This document shows, piece after piece, positions 17,248-25,904 of a stretch of DNA of 64,000 bases (positions within the stretch are counted from its first letter, which is position 1; the number at the start of each line of letters is the position of its first letter). The notes beneath the pieces were generated by a model. That model saw nothing but the letters and a program-made list of their open reading frames with translations, was not told where the DNA came from and did not search any database. The DNA is taken from the NCBI RefSeq assembly GCF_900106075.1, contig NZ_LT629794.1:3118501-3182500 (forward strand). Reading direction: 5' to 3'. The position numbers and the translations under genes were made by a program. The DNA comes from Polaribacter sp. Hel1_33_78. GTDB lineage: Bacteria > Bacteroidota > Bacteroidia > Flavobacteriales > Flavobacteriaceae.

Positions 17248-20200
17248 TTACATTTTTTCGATTAATATTTTACTTTTAATGGTATCAAATTCAATTTCTG
17301 TACCGTTATTTAATTCATCCACAAAAACCAATTCTTTAGTTAATGTTTCACTCATTATATACGCTTTATTTTCTGTGATAGATTTTTGAAGGTTTTCAAA
17401 ATTTAGCACAGTTAATTTAATTGTATCCGTTACTTCTAAACCTGAGTCTTTACGTGCATTCTGGATTCTATTTACTAATTCTCTAGCAATACCTTCTTTA
17501 CGCAAACCTTCCGTTATCGTTACATCTAAAGCGACTGTTAACAAACCTTCATTTGCAACTAACCAACCTTCTATGTCTTTAGATGATATCTCTACATCTG
17601 AGAGTTCTAAAATAATATTTTTTCCATTAATATCAAGAATAATATTTTTATCTTTTTCAATTTTGTTAATATCTTCTTGACTGAATTTTTGAACTTCGAC
17701 GGCTATTAAACGCATATCTTTTCCAAACTTTGGTCCTAATGTTTTAAAATTCGGTTTAATTTGTTTGATTAAAATATCTGAAGCATCGTCTAAAATCTGA
17801 ATTTCTTTAATATTTACTTCATGCTTAATTAAGTCTGCAACTGCTAAAATTTCTTCCTTTTGTTGAGGGTTATCAACAGGTATCATGATTTTTTGCAATG
17901 GCTGACGCACTTTAATTTTCTCTTTAGCTCTTAACGATAATACTAATGAAGATATTGTTTGTGCATTACCCATTTTACGCTGCAAAGAGGCATCAATAAA
18001 GCTAGCATCCGAAACTGGAAAATCTGATAAATGAATACTTTCTGATATTTCTTTACCCGAAACAGAATTTAAATCTTGATACAATTTATCCATAAAAAAC
18101 GGTGCAATTGGCGCACCTAATTTCGCAATTGTATTCATACAAGTATACAATGTTTGATATGCAGAAATTTTATCCGTTTGATAATCTCCTTTCCAAAAAC
18201 GCCTTCTACTTAAACGTACATACCAATTACTTAAATAATCTTGTGTAAAATCTGATATTGCTCTCGCAGCTCTAGTTGGTTCATATTCCGCATAAAATTT
18301 ATCAACTTTATTGATTAAAGTATGCAACTCAGATAAAATCCATCGATCTATTTCTGGTCTTTTTTCTAAAGGAATATCTGCTTCTTTGTAGCAAAAACCA
18401 TCAATATTTGTATATAAGGTGAAGAAAGAATAGGTGTTATATAAAGTTCCGAAAAACTTACGTTTTACCTCTTCAATTCCGTCTAAGTCAAATTTTAAAT
18501 TATCCCAAGGATTTGCATTTGAAATCATATACCAACGAGTTGCATCTGGACCATACGTTGATAGCGTTGTAAAAGGGTCTGTTGCATTTCCTAAACGCTT
18601 AGACATTTTATGCCCTTTTTTGTCGAGAACTAAACCATTAGAAACTACGTTTTTATAAGCAACGGAATCAAAAACCATTGTAGAAATTGCATGTAACGTA
18701 TAAAACCAACCTCTAGTTTGGTCTACTCCTTCTGCAATAAAATCTGCTGGAAAAGATTCATTTCCATCAATTTTTTCTTTATTCTCAAACGGATAGTGCC
18801 ATTGCGCATAAGGCATAGAACCAGAGTCAAACCATACATCAATTAAATCGCTTTCGCGTTTCATTGGCTGTCCAGTGGCAGAAACCAACACAATTTCATC
18901 TACAATATTTTTATGTAAATCTATTTTCGCGTAATTTTCTTCTGAGTTATTATCAACTTCAAAATCTTCAAAAATATCTTTTGCTAAAACTCCAGCTGCA
19001 ACAGCTTTTGCCATTTTTTGCTTTAATTCTTTTACAGAACCAATACAAATTTCTTCTTTACCATCTTCTGTTCTCCAAATTGGTAAAGGAATACCCCAAT
19101 ATCTTGAACGAGATAAATTCCAGTCATTTGCATTCGCCAACCAATTTCCAAAACGTCCAGTTCCCGTAGATTCTGGCTTCCAGTTAATTGTTTTATTTAA
19201 CTCATGCATTCTATCTTTTACATCCGTTACTTTGATAAACCAAGAATCTAACGGATAATATAATATTGGCTTATCTGTTCTCCAACAATTAGGATAACTG
19301 TGCTTATATTTTTCGACCTTAAAAGCTTTGTTTTCTATTTTTAATTTTATTGCCAGCTCAACATCAATAGATTTTTCTGGAGCTTCACCATCCTTATAAT
19401 ATTCATTCTTTACATATTTACCAGCAAATTCACCCATCTCTGGTCTGAATTTTCCTTGTAAATCTACTAAGGGAACTAAATTATCATTCTCATCTTTCAC
19501 CAACATTGGCGGAATTTCTGGTGTTGCTTGTTTTGCAACGATAGCATCATCTGCTCCAAAAGTTGGTGCTGTATGCACAATTCCTGTTCCATCTTCTGTA
19601 GTTACAAAATCTCCTAAAATTACTCTAAATGCATCTTGAGGATTATCATTTGGCAAACAGTAATCTAAAATTTGTTCGTATTTAATATTAACTAAATCTT
19701 TCCCAATAAATTCTTTGACAATATAAAAAGGAATTTTTTTATCCCCAGAATTGTAATTGTTTAATTCTTCTGAAGTTTCAACTTCAACATTATTTTTACC
19801 TCCAAATTGTTTGCCAACTAGTTTTTTAGCTAAAATTACTTTCGTAGGCTCAAAAGTATATTGATTAAAAGTATCTACTAAAACATATTCAATTTTTGGG
19901 CCTACAGTTAATGCCGTATTACTCGGCAATGTCCAAGGAGTTGTCGTCCATGCTAAAAAATAAATGGTTCCCTCGTTTTGTAAAAAGTCTGGGAGCGTAC
20001 TTTCTACAACTTTAAATTGTGCAACAACAGTTGTATCAGTTACATCTTGGTAAGTACCTGGTTGATTTAATTCATGAGAACTTAAACCTGTCCCTGCTTT
20101 TGGAGAATATGGCTGAATGGTATACCCTTTGTAAATTAATTCTTTATTATAAATCTGCTTTAATAACCACCAAACAGACTCCATATATTTCGGTTCGTAA

Positions 20201-20655
20201 GTAATATAAGGATCTTCCATATCTACCCAATACCCCATTTTCTGGGTTAAATCGTTCCAAATATCTGTGTAACGCATTACTGCTTCTCTACAAGCTGCAT
20301 TATAATCTTCTACAGAAATTTTCGTACCAATATCTTCCTTAGTAATTCCTAGCTCTTTCTCAACACCTAATTCTATTGGCAAACCATGCGTATCCCATCC
20401 AGCTTTTCGCTTTACTTGGTATCCTTTCATCGTCTTGTAACGCGGAAAAATATCTTTAATAGCTCTTGCTAAAACATGGTGAACACCAGGTAGACCGTTT
20501 GCCGAAGGTGGGCCTTCAAAAAATACAAATGGTGTTGCATTTTCTCTTGAAGATACACTCTTTTCGAAGATGTTGTTTTCTTGCCAATAATTAAGAATTT
20601 CTTCTGCAACTTTTGGTAAGTCAAGTCCTTTATATTCAGGAAATTTAGCTTTCAT
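17248..20655 (-). CDS. ileS: Isoleucyl-tRNA synthetase, IleRS2-like, with GXHH signature
   Basis: The protein has 1135 residues, longer than the type-1 bacterial enzyme and close to the eukaryote-like IleRS2 clade. The class I signature normally written HXGH reads GVHH at residues 57-60 (context GLPGVHHVLAR), and the second signature is KMSKR at 683-687. The editing domain (AWTTTPWTLPSNTAL, GTGIVHTAPTFGADD) and C-terminal anticodon-binding regions are present. It charges tRNA-Ile and edits valine. The swapped GXHH form is known from type-2 enzymes with very high mupirocin resistance, so natural resistance is a reasonable prediction. It is followed by the DksA-like gene. Confidence 0.96.
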   Translation of the reverse strand: MKAKFPEYKGLDLPKVAEEILNYWQENNIFEKSVSSRENATPFVFFEGPPSANGLPGVHHVLARAIKDIFPRYKTMKGYQVKRKAGWDTHGLPIELGVEKELGITKEDIGTKISVEDYNAACREAVMRYTDIWNDLTQKMGYWVDMEDPYITYEPKYMESVWWLLKQIYNKELIYKGYTIQPYSPKAGTGLSSHELNQPGTYQDVTDTTVVAQFKVVESTLPDFLQNEGTIYFLAWTTTPWTLPSNTALTVGPKIEYVLVDTFNQYTFEPTKVILAKKLVGKQFGGKNNVEVETSEELNNYNSGDKKIPFYIVKEFIGKDLVNIKYEQILDYCLPNDNPQDAFRVILGDFVTTEDGTGIVHTAPTFGADDAIVAKQATPEIPPMLVKDENDNLVPLVDLQGKFRPEMGEFAGKYVKNEYYKDGEAPEKSIDVELAIKLKIENKAFKVEKYKHSYPNCWRTDKPILYYPLDSWFIKVTDVKDRMHELNKTINWKPESTGTGRFGNWLANANDWNLSRSRYWGIPLPIWRTEDGKEEICIGSVKELKQKMAKAVAAGVLAKDIFEDFEVDNNSEENYAKIDLHKNIVDEIVLVSATGQPMKRESDLIDVWFDSGSMPYAQWHYPFENKEKIDGNESFPADFIAEGVDQTRGWFYTLHAISTMVFDSVAYKNVVSNGLVLDKKGHKMSKRLGNATDPFTTLSTYGPDATRWYMISNANPWDNLKFDLDGIEEVKRKFFGTLYNTYSFFTLYTNIDGFCYKEADIPLEKRPEIDRWILSELHTLINKVDKFYAEYEPTRAARAISDFTQDYLSNWYVRLSRRRFWKGDYQTDKISAYQTLYTCMNTIAKLGAPIAPFFMDKLYQDLNSVSGKEISESIHLSDFPVSDASFIDASLQRKMGNAQTISSLVLSLRAKEKIKVRQPLQKIMIPVDNPQQKEEILAVADLIKHEVNIKEIQILDDASDILIKQIKPNFKTLGPKFGKDMRLIAVEVQKFSQEDINKIEKDKNIILDINGKNIILELSDVEISSKDIEGWLVANEGLLTVALDVTITEGLRKEGIARELVNRIQNARKDSGLEVTDTIKLTVLNFENLQKSITENKAYIMSETLTKELVFVDELNNGTEIEFDTIKSKILIEKM

Positions 20656-20735
20656 TTTCTGTCATTTCTAATAAGATTGCGAAATTAAGGATTTTCTTGA
20701 AAACAGCGGCTTTTAGACGCAAAAAAAAGGATTGA

Positions 20736-21494
20736 TTACATTCCTCTTTCATTTTTTATTTTTTCATAAGCAGATTGTATGCTTTGAAACTTTTCATTTG
20801 CACCCTTTAAATGCTCTTCTCCCAAACCTTGTAATTTATCTGGGTGGTATTTTTTTACCATTTTTCGATAAGCTTTTTTTACCTCATCATCAGTTGATGA
20901 TTTTGTAATTTCCAAAATCTTATAAGAACTTTCTGAAGAATCATAAAACATAGCTTTAATCGACTCAAAATCTCTTGGATTAATGTATAAATAACCTGCT
21001 ATTTTTCTAATATCTTCTACTTCTGATAAAGAAACAAAATCATCTGCTTTTGCAATACCAAATAAGAAGTGCACTAATTGTAAACGAGAAGCATGAGGCA
21101 TGTGTTCTCGAACTTGAATACAAACTTGCCTTGCCGAAACTTCTTTTTTTATAATCCCGTTAAAAAGTTTAAAAGCACTATTTGCCCTTTCTTTTCCATA
21201 CATACTAACAAATTGACTTCTAACAAAGTTCAATTCTCTTTGGTCTATTTTTCCATCTGATTTTATAACAATTGATGCCAACACAAGAAGACTCATCTCA
21301 AAATCTCCAGATTGAGTATCTGAGTTCATGCCCCCTTTACTAACTCTGCGTTGATACTCTTTTTGCGCTTCGGTTAAATCCTCTTCAGAAAACCCATCAA
21401 CAAAACTACCAATTGCAAAACCTATTGCAGCACCAATTGGACCTCCTAAACTAAAGCCTAAACCTGCACCTAACCATTTGGTAAAACTTCCCAT
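20736..21494 (-). CDS. TerB-DnaJ co-chaperone-like membrane protein (DjlA-like)
   Basis: The protein has 252 residues. A glycine-rich hydrophobic N-terminus (GAGLGFSLGGPIGAAIGFAIGSF) could insert in a membrane. A TerB-like helical domain covers about 65-170 (SDGKIDQRELNFVRSQF), and a C-terminal J domain covers about 190-250 with the HPD motif in KKYHPDKL. DjlA-type proteins bring DnaK to the membrane. The -7 element TATATTTG at 21515-21522 supports this start. It is divergent from the bacilliredoxin gene. Confidence 0.88.
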   Translation of the reverse strand: MGSFTKWLGAGLGFSLGGPIGAAIGFAIGSFVDGFSEEDLTEAQKEYQRRVSKGGMNSDTQSGDFEMSLLVLASIVIKSDGKIDQRELNFVRSQFVSMYGKERANSAFKLFNGIIKKEVSARQVCIQVREHMPHASRLQLVHFLFGIAKADDFVSLSEVEDIRKIAGYLYINPRDFESIKAMFYDSSESSYKILEITKSSTDDEVKKAYRKMVKKYHPDKLQGLGEEHLKGANEKFQSIQSAYEKIKNERGM

Positions 21495-21514
21495 ATACTA
21501 TTTTAATTTTGTCA

Positions 21515-21522
21515 CAAATATA
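21515..21522 (-). promoter_or_regulatory. -7 promoter element of the DnaJ-TerB gene
   Basis: Minus-strand TATATTTG matches TAnnTTTG and lies 20 bases before the ATG at 21494. Confidence 0.5.
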
Positions 21523-21603
21523 AGGAAACAACGTTATTTTTATGAAAAGATTATCATATCAATTCTATTTATAGATCTATTGAAATAAGCTTTGAATTAC
21601 ATC

Positions 21604-21634
21604 TTGAATTTTGATTGAATTATTCTTATATTTG
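21604..21634 (+). promoter_or_regulatory. Bacteroidota -33/-7 promoter of the bacilliredoxin gene
   Basis: TTG (21604-21606), a 20-base spacer and TATATTTG (21627-21634) fit the flavobacterial TTG/TAnnTTTG consensus. Transcription would start near 21641. Confidence 0.65.
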
Positions 21635-21655
21635 TAGCTTAAATTTATGAATATT

Positions 21656-22066
21656 ATGTATCCAGAAGAATTAGTAAAACCAATGCGTGATGAGTTAATT
21701 AACGCTGGTTTTGAAGCATTATATACAGGTGAAGATGTTGAAAACGCATTGTCTAAAGAAGGAACAACTTTAGTAATGGTAAACTCTGTTTGTGGCTGTG
21801 CTGCAGGTACTGCAAGACCAGGGGCAATTGCCTCTCTTGGAGCTGAAAAAACACCTACAAACTTAACCACTGTTTTTGCTGGTGTAGAAAAAGAATCTAC
21901 TCAAAAAGCAAGAGAACATATGATTCCTTTCCCTCCTTCATCGCCTGCAATTGCCTTATTTAAGGATGGCAATTTAGTGCACATGTTAGAGCGTCATCAT
22001 ATTGAAGGTAGATCTGCGCAAATGATTGCTCAGAATTTAGCACAAGCTTACGAAGAGTTTTGTTAA
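21656..22066 (+). CDS. BrxA/BrxB-family bacilliredoxin (YphP/YqiW-like)
   Basis: The protein has 136 residues from ATG 21656. It carries the family signature MYPEELVKPMRDEL at the start, the active site NSVCGCAAG (Cys46, Cys48), FAGVEKESTQKAREH and FPPSSPAIALFKDG. In Firmicutes these proteins remove bacillithiol from mixed disulfides; Bacteroidota homologues probably do likewise or act as disulfide isomerases. An in-frame ATG at 21647 would leave a leader of only six bases and an N-terminus the family lacks, so 21656 is preferred. A terminator follows at 22104. Confidence 0.92.
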   Translation: MYPEELVKPMRDELINAGFEALYTGEDVENALSKEGTTLVMVNSVCGCAAGTARPGAIASLGAEKTPTNLTTVFAGVEKESTQKAREHMIPFPPSSPAIALFKDGNLVHMLERHHIEGRSAQMIAQNLAQAYEEFC

Positions 22067-22103
22067 AAGAACATTATAAATCCTTTCCAAAAGAAAGAAC
22101 CTT

Positions 22104-22139
22104 AAAATCCATTCTATTTTGAATGGATTTTTTATTTTT
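22104..22139 (+). terminator. Rho-independent terminator
   Basis: AAAATCCATTC (22104-22114) pairs with GAATGGATTTT (22121-22131), followed by T-rich sequence. Confidence 0.85.
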
Positions 22140-22155
22140 ATAAAAAATCCAAGAT

Positions 22156-22395
22156 ATGGCCTCGGTATTATCGACACACACCAATAAAAAACTGAAAAAG
22201 AAATTAAAATCACAAAAAACTATTGCAATTATTCAAGCTATCGTTGTTGTTTTAATGATAGTTTTTCTCCGGTTTTCTATCTTAGAAAAAAGTATTTCTT
22301 TTCAAACTTTTTTACCTTTATTCTTTGCCCCTATATTTTTTGTAATGCTTTTTAAAGTTAAAAAAATTAAAAAGGAACTCGCCTCAAGAAAGTAA
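22156..22395 (+). CDS. Small two-segment membrane protein, function unknown
   Basis: The protein has 79 residues. A basic N-terminus (NKKLKKKLKSQK) is followed by two hydrophobic segments (about 24-41 and 50-66) and a basic tail, predicting both ends in the cytoplasm. It ends one base before the HD phosphohydrolase gene, so the two are cotranscribed. No family is recognised. Confidence 0.7.
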   Translation: MASVLSTHTNKKLKKKLKSQKTIAIIQAIVVVLMIVFLRFSILEKSISFQTFLPLFFAPIFFVMLFKVKKIKKELASRK

Positions 22396-22396
22396 T

Positions 22397-23056
22397 ATGA
22401 ATCAAAAAAAAGTAATTGAAAACACCATTAAATTTGTTAAAAAAGAATTAGAACATGCTGAAGGCGGCCATGATTGGTTTCATGTAGAGCGAGTTTTTAA
22501 AAACACGATTTTAATTTCTAAAGAAGAAAAGGTAGATGTTTTTGTCATTTCATTAGCGGCCCTTTTACACGATATTGCGGACCCAAAATTCTATGATGGT
22601 GATGAAACTATTGGCCCTAAAAAAGCTAGTAAATTTCTCATAACTCAAAAAGTAAATACAAAAACGATTAATCATGTTATAAAAATCATACAGCACATTT
22701 CTTATAAGAATTCTTTGGAAAAGGATGTTGAAAAGTTCATGTCTAAAGAGCTGGAGGTAGTGCAAGACGCAGACCGCTTAGACGCCATTGGGGCTATTGG
22801 AATTGCGCGTTGCTTTAATTTTGGAGGCTTTAAAAATAGAGCACTTTACAATCCTGAAATTGCACCAAATTTAAATATGAGTAAAGAAGAATACAAACAG
22901 TCAACTGCACCAACTATTAACCATTTTTACGAAAAACTATTATTATTAAAAGACAAAATGAATACCCTTTCTGGCAAGCGAATTGCTTCAGAAAGACATC
23001 AATTTATGCAAGAATATTTAAAACAGTTTTATAGCGAATGGAATGGAAAACTCTAA
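22397..23056 (+). CDS. HD-domain phosphohydrolase (YpgQ/YedJ-like)
   Basis: The protein has 219 residues. HD-superfamily metal ligands are visible: His29 in HDWFHVERV, the HD pair His58-Asp59 in LAALLHDIADPKF, and a distal Asp in VQDADRLDAIG. The arrangement fits the YpgQ/YedJ group, whose B. subtilis member is reported as a nucleotide pyrophosphohydrolase; the substrate here is unknown. It is the second gene of a pair with the small membrane protein and ends two bases before the convergent 61-residue gene. Confidence 0.88.
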   Translation: MNQKKVIENTIKFVKKELEHAEGGHDWFHVERVFKNTILISKEEKVDVFVISLAALLHDIADPKFYDGDETIGPKKASKFLITQKVNTKTINHVIKIIQHISYKNSLEKDVEKFMSKELEVVQDADRLDAIGAIGIARCFNFGGFKNRALYNPEIAPNLNMSKEEYKQSTAPTINHFYEKLLLLKDKMNTLSGKRIASERHQFMQEYLKQFYSEWNGKL

Positions 23057-23058
23057 TT

Positions 23059-23244
23059 TTAACTTTCTATTGCTACTTCTAATGCTGTAATTTTATATTC
23101 TAAAACAGCTAATTCTTCTCCGAATTCAACAATTTGTTCTACCGTTAAATCTTTGCTTGAATTCACAAAATCTCTCATTTCTTTACTTTTAAAAGTATAA
23201 TATTCTAATGCTTTTTCAATCTTGTTTTCTAATATAATTTCCAT
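23059..23244 (-). CDS. Small acidic helical protein encoded with an AraC-type regulator
   Basis: The protein has 61 residues, is acidic and predicted fully helical (for example LTVEQIVEFGEELAVLEYKITALEVAIES). It starts three bases after the AraC gene stop, so it is translated from the same message. No membrane segment or known motif is seen. The tight coupling suggests a partner of the regulator or a conserved small protein of unknown role. Confidence 0.65.
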   Translation of the reverse strand: MEIILENKIEKALEYYTFKSKEMRDFVNSSKDLTVEQIVEFGEELAVLEYKITALEVAIES

Positions 23245-23247
23245 AAT

Positions 23248-24120
23248 CTACTGAATTAAATCTTTCATTTCACTTCTATAAATAGAAGCACTTTTACCTG
23301 TAAACTCTTTAAATAACTTGTTAAAATGTGAAAAGTTATTAAAGCCACACTCAAAACTTATATTTGTAATACTCATATTACTCTCTGCTAATAATTTGGT
23401 AGCATGCACAACTCTATATTCATTAACTAATTTTGTAAACGTTTTTCCTGTAGATTTTTTAAAATACCTACAGAATGCTGGCACAGTCATACTTACAAGA
23501 TTAGAAACCTCATCTAAAGTTATATGTTCCTTAAAGTTATCATTAATATGGCTATAAATGATTTCTATCTTATTACTGTCTTGTGATATAGCCTCGAAAG
23601 CAAAACCATTTGCATTTAATAATGTATAATCGTTTGTAGTTGCTAAATCATTTAAGATCTCTATAAAAGATGTTATTCTATTTGCTCCTTCTAAATCTAT
23701 TAATTTTTCAATTTTAGCGCCAATTCTTTGTTTAATTTCAATATTAAATCGTACTCCTTTTTTAGCACGTTCAAAAAGAGTAGCGATAGCTGCCATTTCT
23801 GGGATTTTAAAAAAATCTTTTCCTAAAAAATCTGGCAGAAACTGTATCAAAGTTTCAGAACCATTTGTTGTTAAACGATCTATATAACCAATATGCGGCA
23901 AATTAGAACCTATGAGCACTAATTGACTATTATTAAAATAACTTATATGATTCCCTATATGTCTTTTTCCTTTTCCTTTATTAACATATACCAATTCTAT
24001 TTCTGGATGAAAATGCCAAAAGGGTGTATTTGTCTTTAAAAACTCTAAATGCTTTTTCACTAATAAAGAAGCACCAAAATTGGGGGTAATTTTTTCAAGT
24101 GTTGGTTTTTTCAGTATCAT
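23248..24120 (-). CDS. AraC-family transcriptional regulator with cupin sensor domain
   Basis: The protein has 290 residues from ATG 24120 (MILKKPTLEKITP). The N-terminal half is cupin-like (HFHPEIELVYVNKGKGKRHIGNH). The C-terminal 100 residues carry the two helix-turn-helix motifs of AraC/XylS (TLDEVSNLVSMTVPAFCRYFKKSTG and ISFECGFNNFSHFNKLFKEFTGKS in outline). Flavobacterial relatives often control carbohydrate or stress genes, but no target is evident here. An upstream ATG at 24135 would add five residues. A TATTTTTG motif at 24125-24132 just before the chosen start argues against the longer form. Confidence 0.9.
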   Translation of the reverse strand: MILKKPTLEKITPNFGASLLVKKHLEFLKTNTPFWHFHPEIELVYVNKGKGKRHIGNHISYFNNSQLVLIGSNLPHIGYIDRLTTNGSETLIQFLPDFLGKDFFKIPEMAAIATLFERAKKGVRFNIEIKQRIGAKIEKLIDLEGANRITSFIEILNDLATTNDYTLLNANGFAFEAISQDSNKIEIIYSHINDNFKEHITLDEVSNLVSMTVPAFCRYFKKSTGKTFTKLVNEYRVVHATKLLAESNMSITNISFECGFNNFSHFNKLFKEFTGKSASIYRSEMKDLIQ

Positions 24121-24247
24121 ATTACAAAAATACAATACATAAAAGAGATTATCTATATAAAATTATCAATTTTATATGCTTAATTAACTTTACATAAAGT
24201 TAACATGAGATAATTTGTTAATTTAGAACATAAAATTACCAATTGTG

Positions 24248-24281
24248 TTGTTTTTATATGATAGTTCTTCCTATAACTTTG
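24248..24281 (+). promoter_or_regulatory. -33/-7 promoter of the small-peptide/secreted-protein pair
   Basis: TTG (24248-24250), a 23-base spacer and TAACTTTG (24274-24281) fit the Bacteroidota consensus, 18 bases before ATG 24300. Confidence 0.6.
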
Positions 24282-24299
24282 TAGTATAAAATTAAAATT

Positions 24300-24416
24300 A
24301 TGTTAAACAAGGAAGGAATTTTATTTACAACAGTAATTGTGTTTTTTGCAATCCTTTATTTAGTTCAATTAATAACAATAGGTTTTTTTATAACACAAAG
24401 TCAAAAAAAGAAATAA
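24300..24416 (+). CDS. 38-residue single-pass membrane peptide
   Basis: ATG 24300 to TAA 24416 encodes MLNKEGILF, a hydrophobic segment of about 22 residues, and a basic end TQSQKKK. A good -7 element (TAACTTTG) lies just upstream, and the secreted-protein gene starts 15 bases downstream, so the frame sits in the leader position of a two-gene message. It resembles no known family. Whether it is translated is inferred from position, promoter spacing and membrane-peptide composition. Confidence 0.55.
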   Translation: MLNKEGILFTTVIVFFAILYLVQLITIGFFITQSQKKK

Positions 24417-24431
24417 TTATTAAAATACAAT

Positions 24432-25016
24432 ATGATGAAAACAATAAAAACAAAAGTACTAGTAGTCGTTTTTTTACTAGGAACATTCGTAAACTTCGCA
24501 AACAGAGCAGATGTAAGCAACGTATTAAATACTAAAAACATTAAACTGGTATTTAATGAAGTGAAAAAAGGACATTTACTCACCATTAAAGACAAGGATG
24601 GAACAATTATTCGTTCCGAAACTGTCTCTAAGCCGGGATTACTAGCTAAAGTGTTTGATTTATCCTCTTTGAGTGATGGTACTTACACTATTGAATTAAA
24701 TAAAGATTTTGAAATTATTGTAAAAACTTTAGAAGTTAAAAACAGAACCGTAATTTTTAATGAAAATTCTAAAATAGTAATTTTTAAACCAGTCATTAGA
24801 AATGAAGAAAATATCCTAATGATATCTAAAATTGCTTTTGATAAAAAGCCTTCAAAAATTTCATTATATTATAATGATGAAATTATTTACTCAGAAACTA
24901 TTAAGAGTGAAGTGATTTTAAACAGAGTATACAAATTAGATAAAGAAGAAAAAGGTGACTATAAAGTTGTTATGTATAATAATAAAAGAAGTTACGTTCA
25001 CAACTTTAAAATTTAA
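24432..25016 (+). CDS. Secreted beta-sandwich protein, DUF3244-like, function unknown
   Basis: The protein has 194 residues, with ATG at 24432 or 24435. A signal peptide ends near FVNFAN. The rest forms two similar beta-rich halves: GHLLTIKDKDGTIIRSETV with SDGTYTIELNKDF, then SKISLYYNDEIIYSETI with KGDYKVVMYNNKRSY. This pattern of an extended strand, a loop and a G-x-Y-x-hydrophobic strand is typical of DUF3244 and T9SS-sorting-like beta sandwiches, but no sorting domain is evident. It is probably periplasmic or surface-exposed. It is the second gene of a pair with a 38-residue membrane peptide, and a terminator follows. Confidence 0.65.
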   Translation: MMKTIKTKVLVVVFLLGTFVNFANRADVSNVLNTKNIKLVFNEVKKGHLLTIKDKDGTIIRSETVSKPGLLAKVFDLSSLSDGTYTIELNKDFEIIVKTLEVKNRTVIFNENSKIVIFKPVIRNEENILMISKIAFDKKPSKISLYYNDEIIYSETIKSEVILNRVYKLDKEEKGDYKVVMYNNKRSYVHNFKI

Positions 25017-25056
25017 GTACTAATTAACTTATACATTGGAAATTTTAATTTAATTC

Positions 25057-25089
25057 AAAAACGAGCCAATTATGACTCGTTTTTTTTTA
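25057..25089. terminator. Rho-independent terminator between convergent genes
   Basis: AAAAACGAG (25057-25065) pairs with CTCGTTTTT (25076-25084), continuing into a T run. Confidence 0.8.
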
Positions 25090-25094
25090 TCATT

Positions 25095-25877
25095 CTAAGC
25101 TCCAGGAAAATTAGGCTTTCTCTTTTCCAGAAATGCAGTTGTTCCTTCTTTAAAATCTTCAGTACCAAAACAATTGCCAAACTCTTTGATTTCTGTATCA
25201 AAACCATTTGTACCATCTTCAAAATTAGCATTTACAGCTTTAATCGCTCCAGAAATTGCAACGGATGAATTTCGCATAATTTTACTAGCAATCTTTTCTG
25301 CTGTAGGCAATAATGTTTCTTGAGTTGTTACATGATTTACCAAACCACAGCTCAATGCATCTTCAGCCGAAATCATACCAGCAGTCATAATTAATTCCAT
25401 TGCCTTTCCTTTACCCACTAATTGCGGTAAGCGCTGCGTGCCCCCATAACCAGGAATTACCCCCAAAGAAACTTCTGGCAATCCCATCTTTGCATTGTCC
25501 GACGCGATTCTAAAATGACAAGCCATTGCCAATTCTAAACCACCTCCTAGAGCAAAACCATTGACAGCAGCAATAACTGGTTTTGATAAACTTTCTATGA
25601 AATCGAACAACATCTCTTGCCCTTTTCTTGCCAAAGTTCCTCCTTCATTAACAGAAAAATGGGCGAATTCAGAAATATCTGCACCAGCTACAAAAGCTTT
25701 TTCTCCACTTCCTGTAAGTACAATTACTTTAATAGCTTCGTCATCTTCCAAAGCTTCAAAAGCATCACTTAACTCATGAATTGTTTCACTATTTAAAGCA
25801 TTCAATTTTTCTGGCCTATTAATCGTTACTTTGGCTAAATTATTATTTTTCTCAACTAAGATATTATTGAATTTCAT
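25095..25877 (-). CDS. Enoyl-CoA hydratase/isomerase (crotonase family)
   Basis: The protein has 260 residues. Crotonase motifs are present: the oxyanion loop AFVAGADISEF, NGFALGGGLELAMACHFRIAS with the first catalytic Glu in GGLELA, and GLPEVSLGVIPGYGGTQRLP with the second catalytic Glu. Having both glutamates favours hydratase activity on short-chain enoyl-CoA in fatty-acid or amino-acid breakdown. It lies 27 bases after the sensor kinase gene, possibly on the same message. Confidence 0.92.
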   Translation of the reverse strand: MKFNNILVEKNNNLAKVTINRPEKLNALNSETIHELSDAFEALEDDEAIKVIVLTGSGEKAFVAGADISEFAHFSVNEGGTLARKGQEMLFDFIESLSKPVIAAVNGFALGGGLELAMACHFRIASDNAKMGLPEVSLGVIPGYGGTQRLPQLVGKGKAMELIMTAGMISAEDALSCGLVNHVTTQETLLPTAEKIASKIMRNSSVAISGAIKAVNANFEDGTNGFDTEIKEFGNCFGTEDFKEGTTAFLEKRKPNFPGA

Positions 25878-25904
25878 ATCGTATCATTTAAAAACTAATT
25901 ATTT

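Noticed and set aside
18864..19169. 101-codon frame antisense to ileS
   Set aside because: It lies wholly within a well-supported gene and shows Leu/Gln runs typical of antisense shadow frames.
24177..24225. TTAACT/TTAACA copies upstream of the small-peptide gene
   Set aside because: The spacing is 16 to 18 bases, not the 11-bp period of the regulon sites, and the gene has a full -33/-7 promoter.
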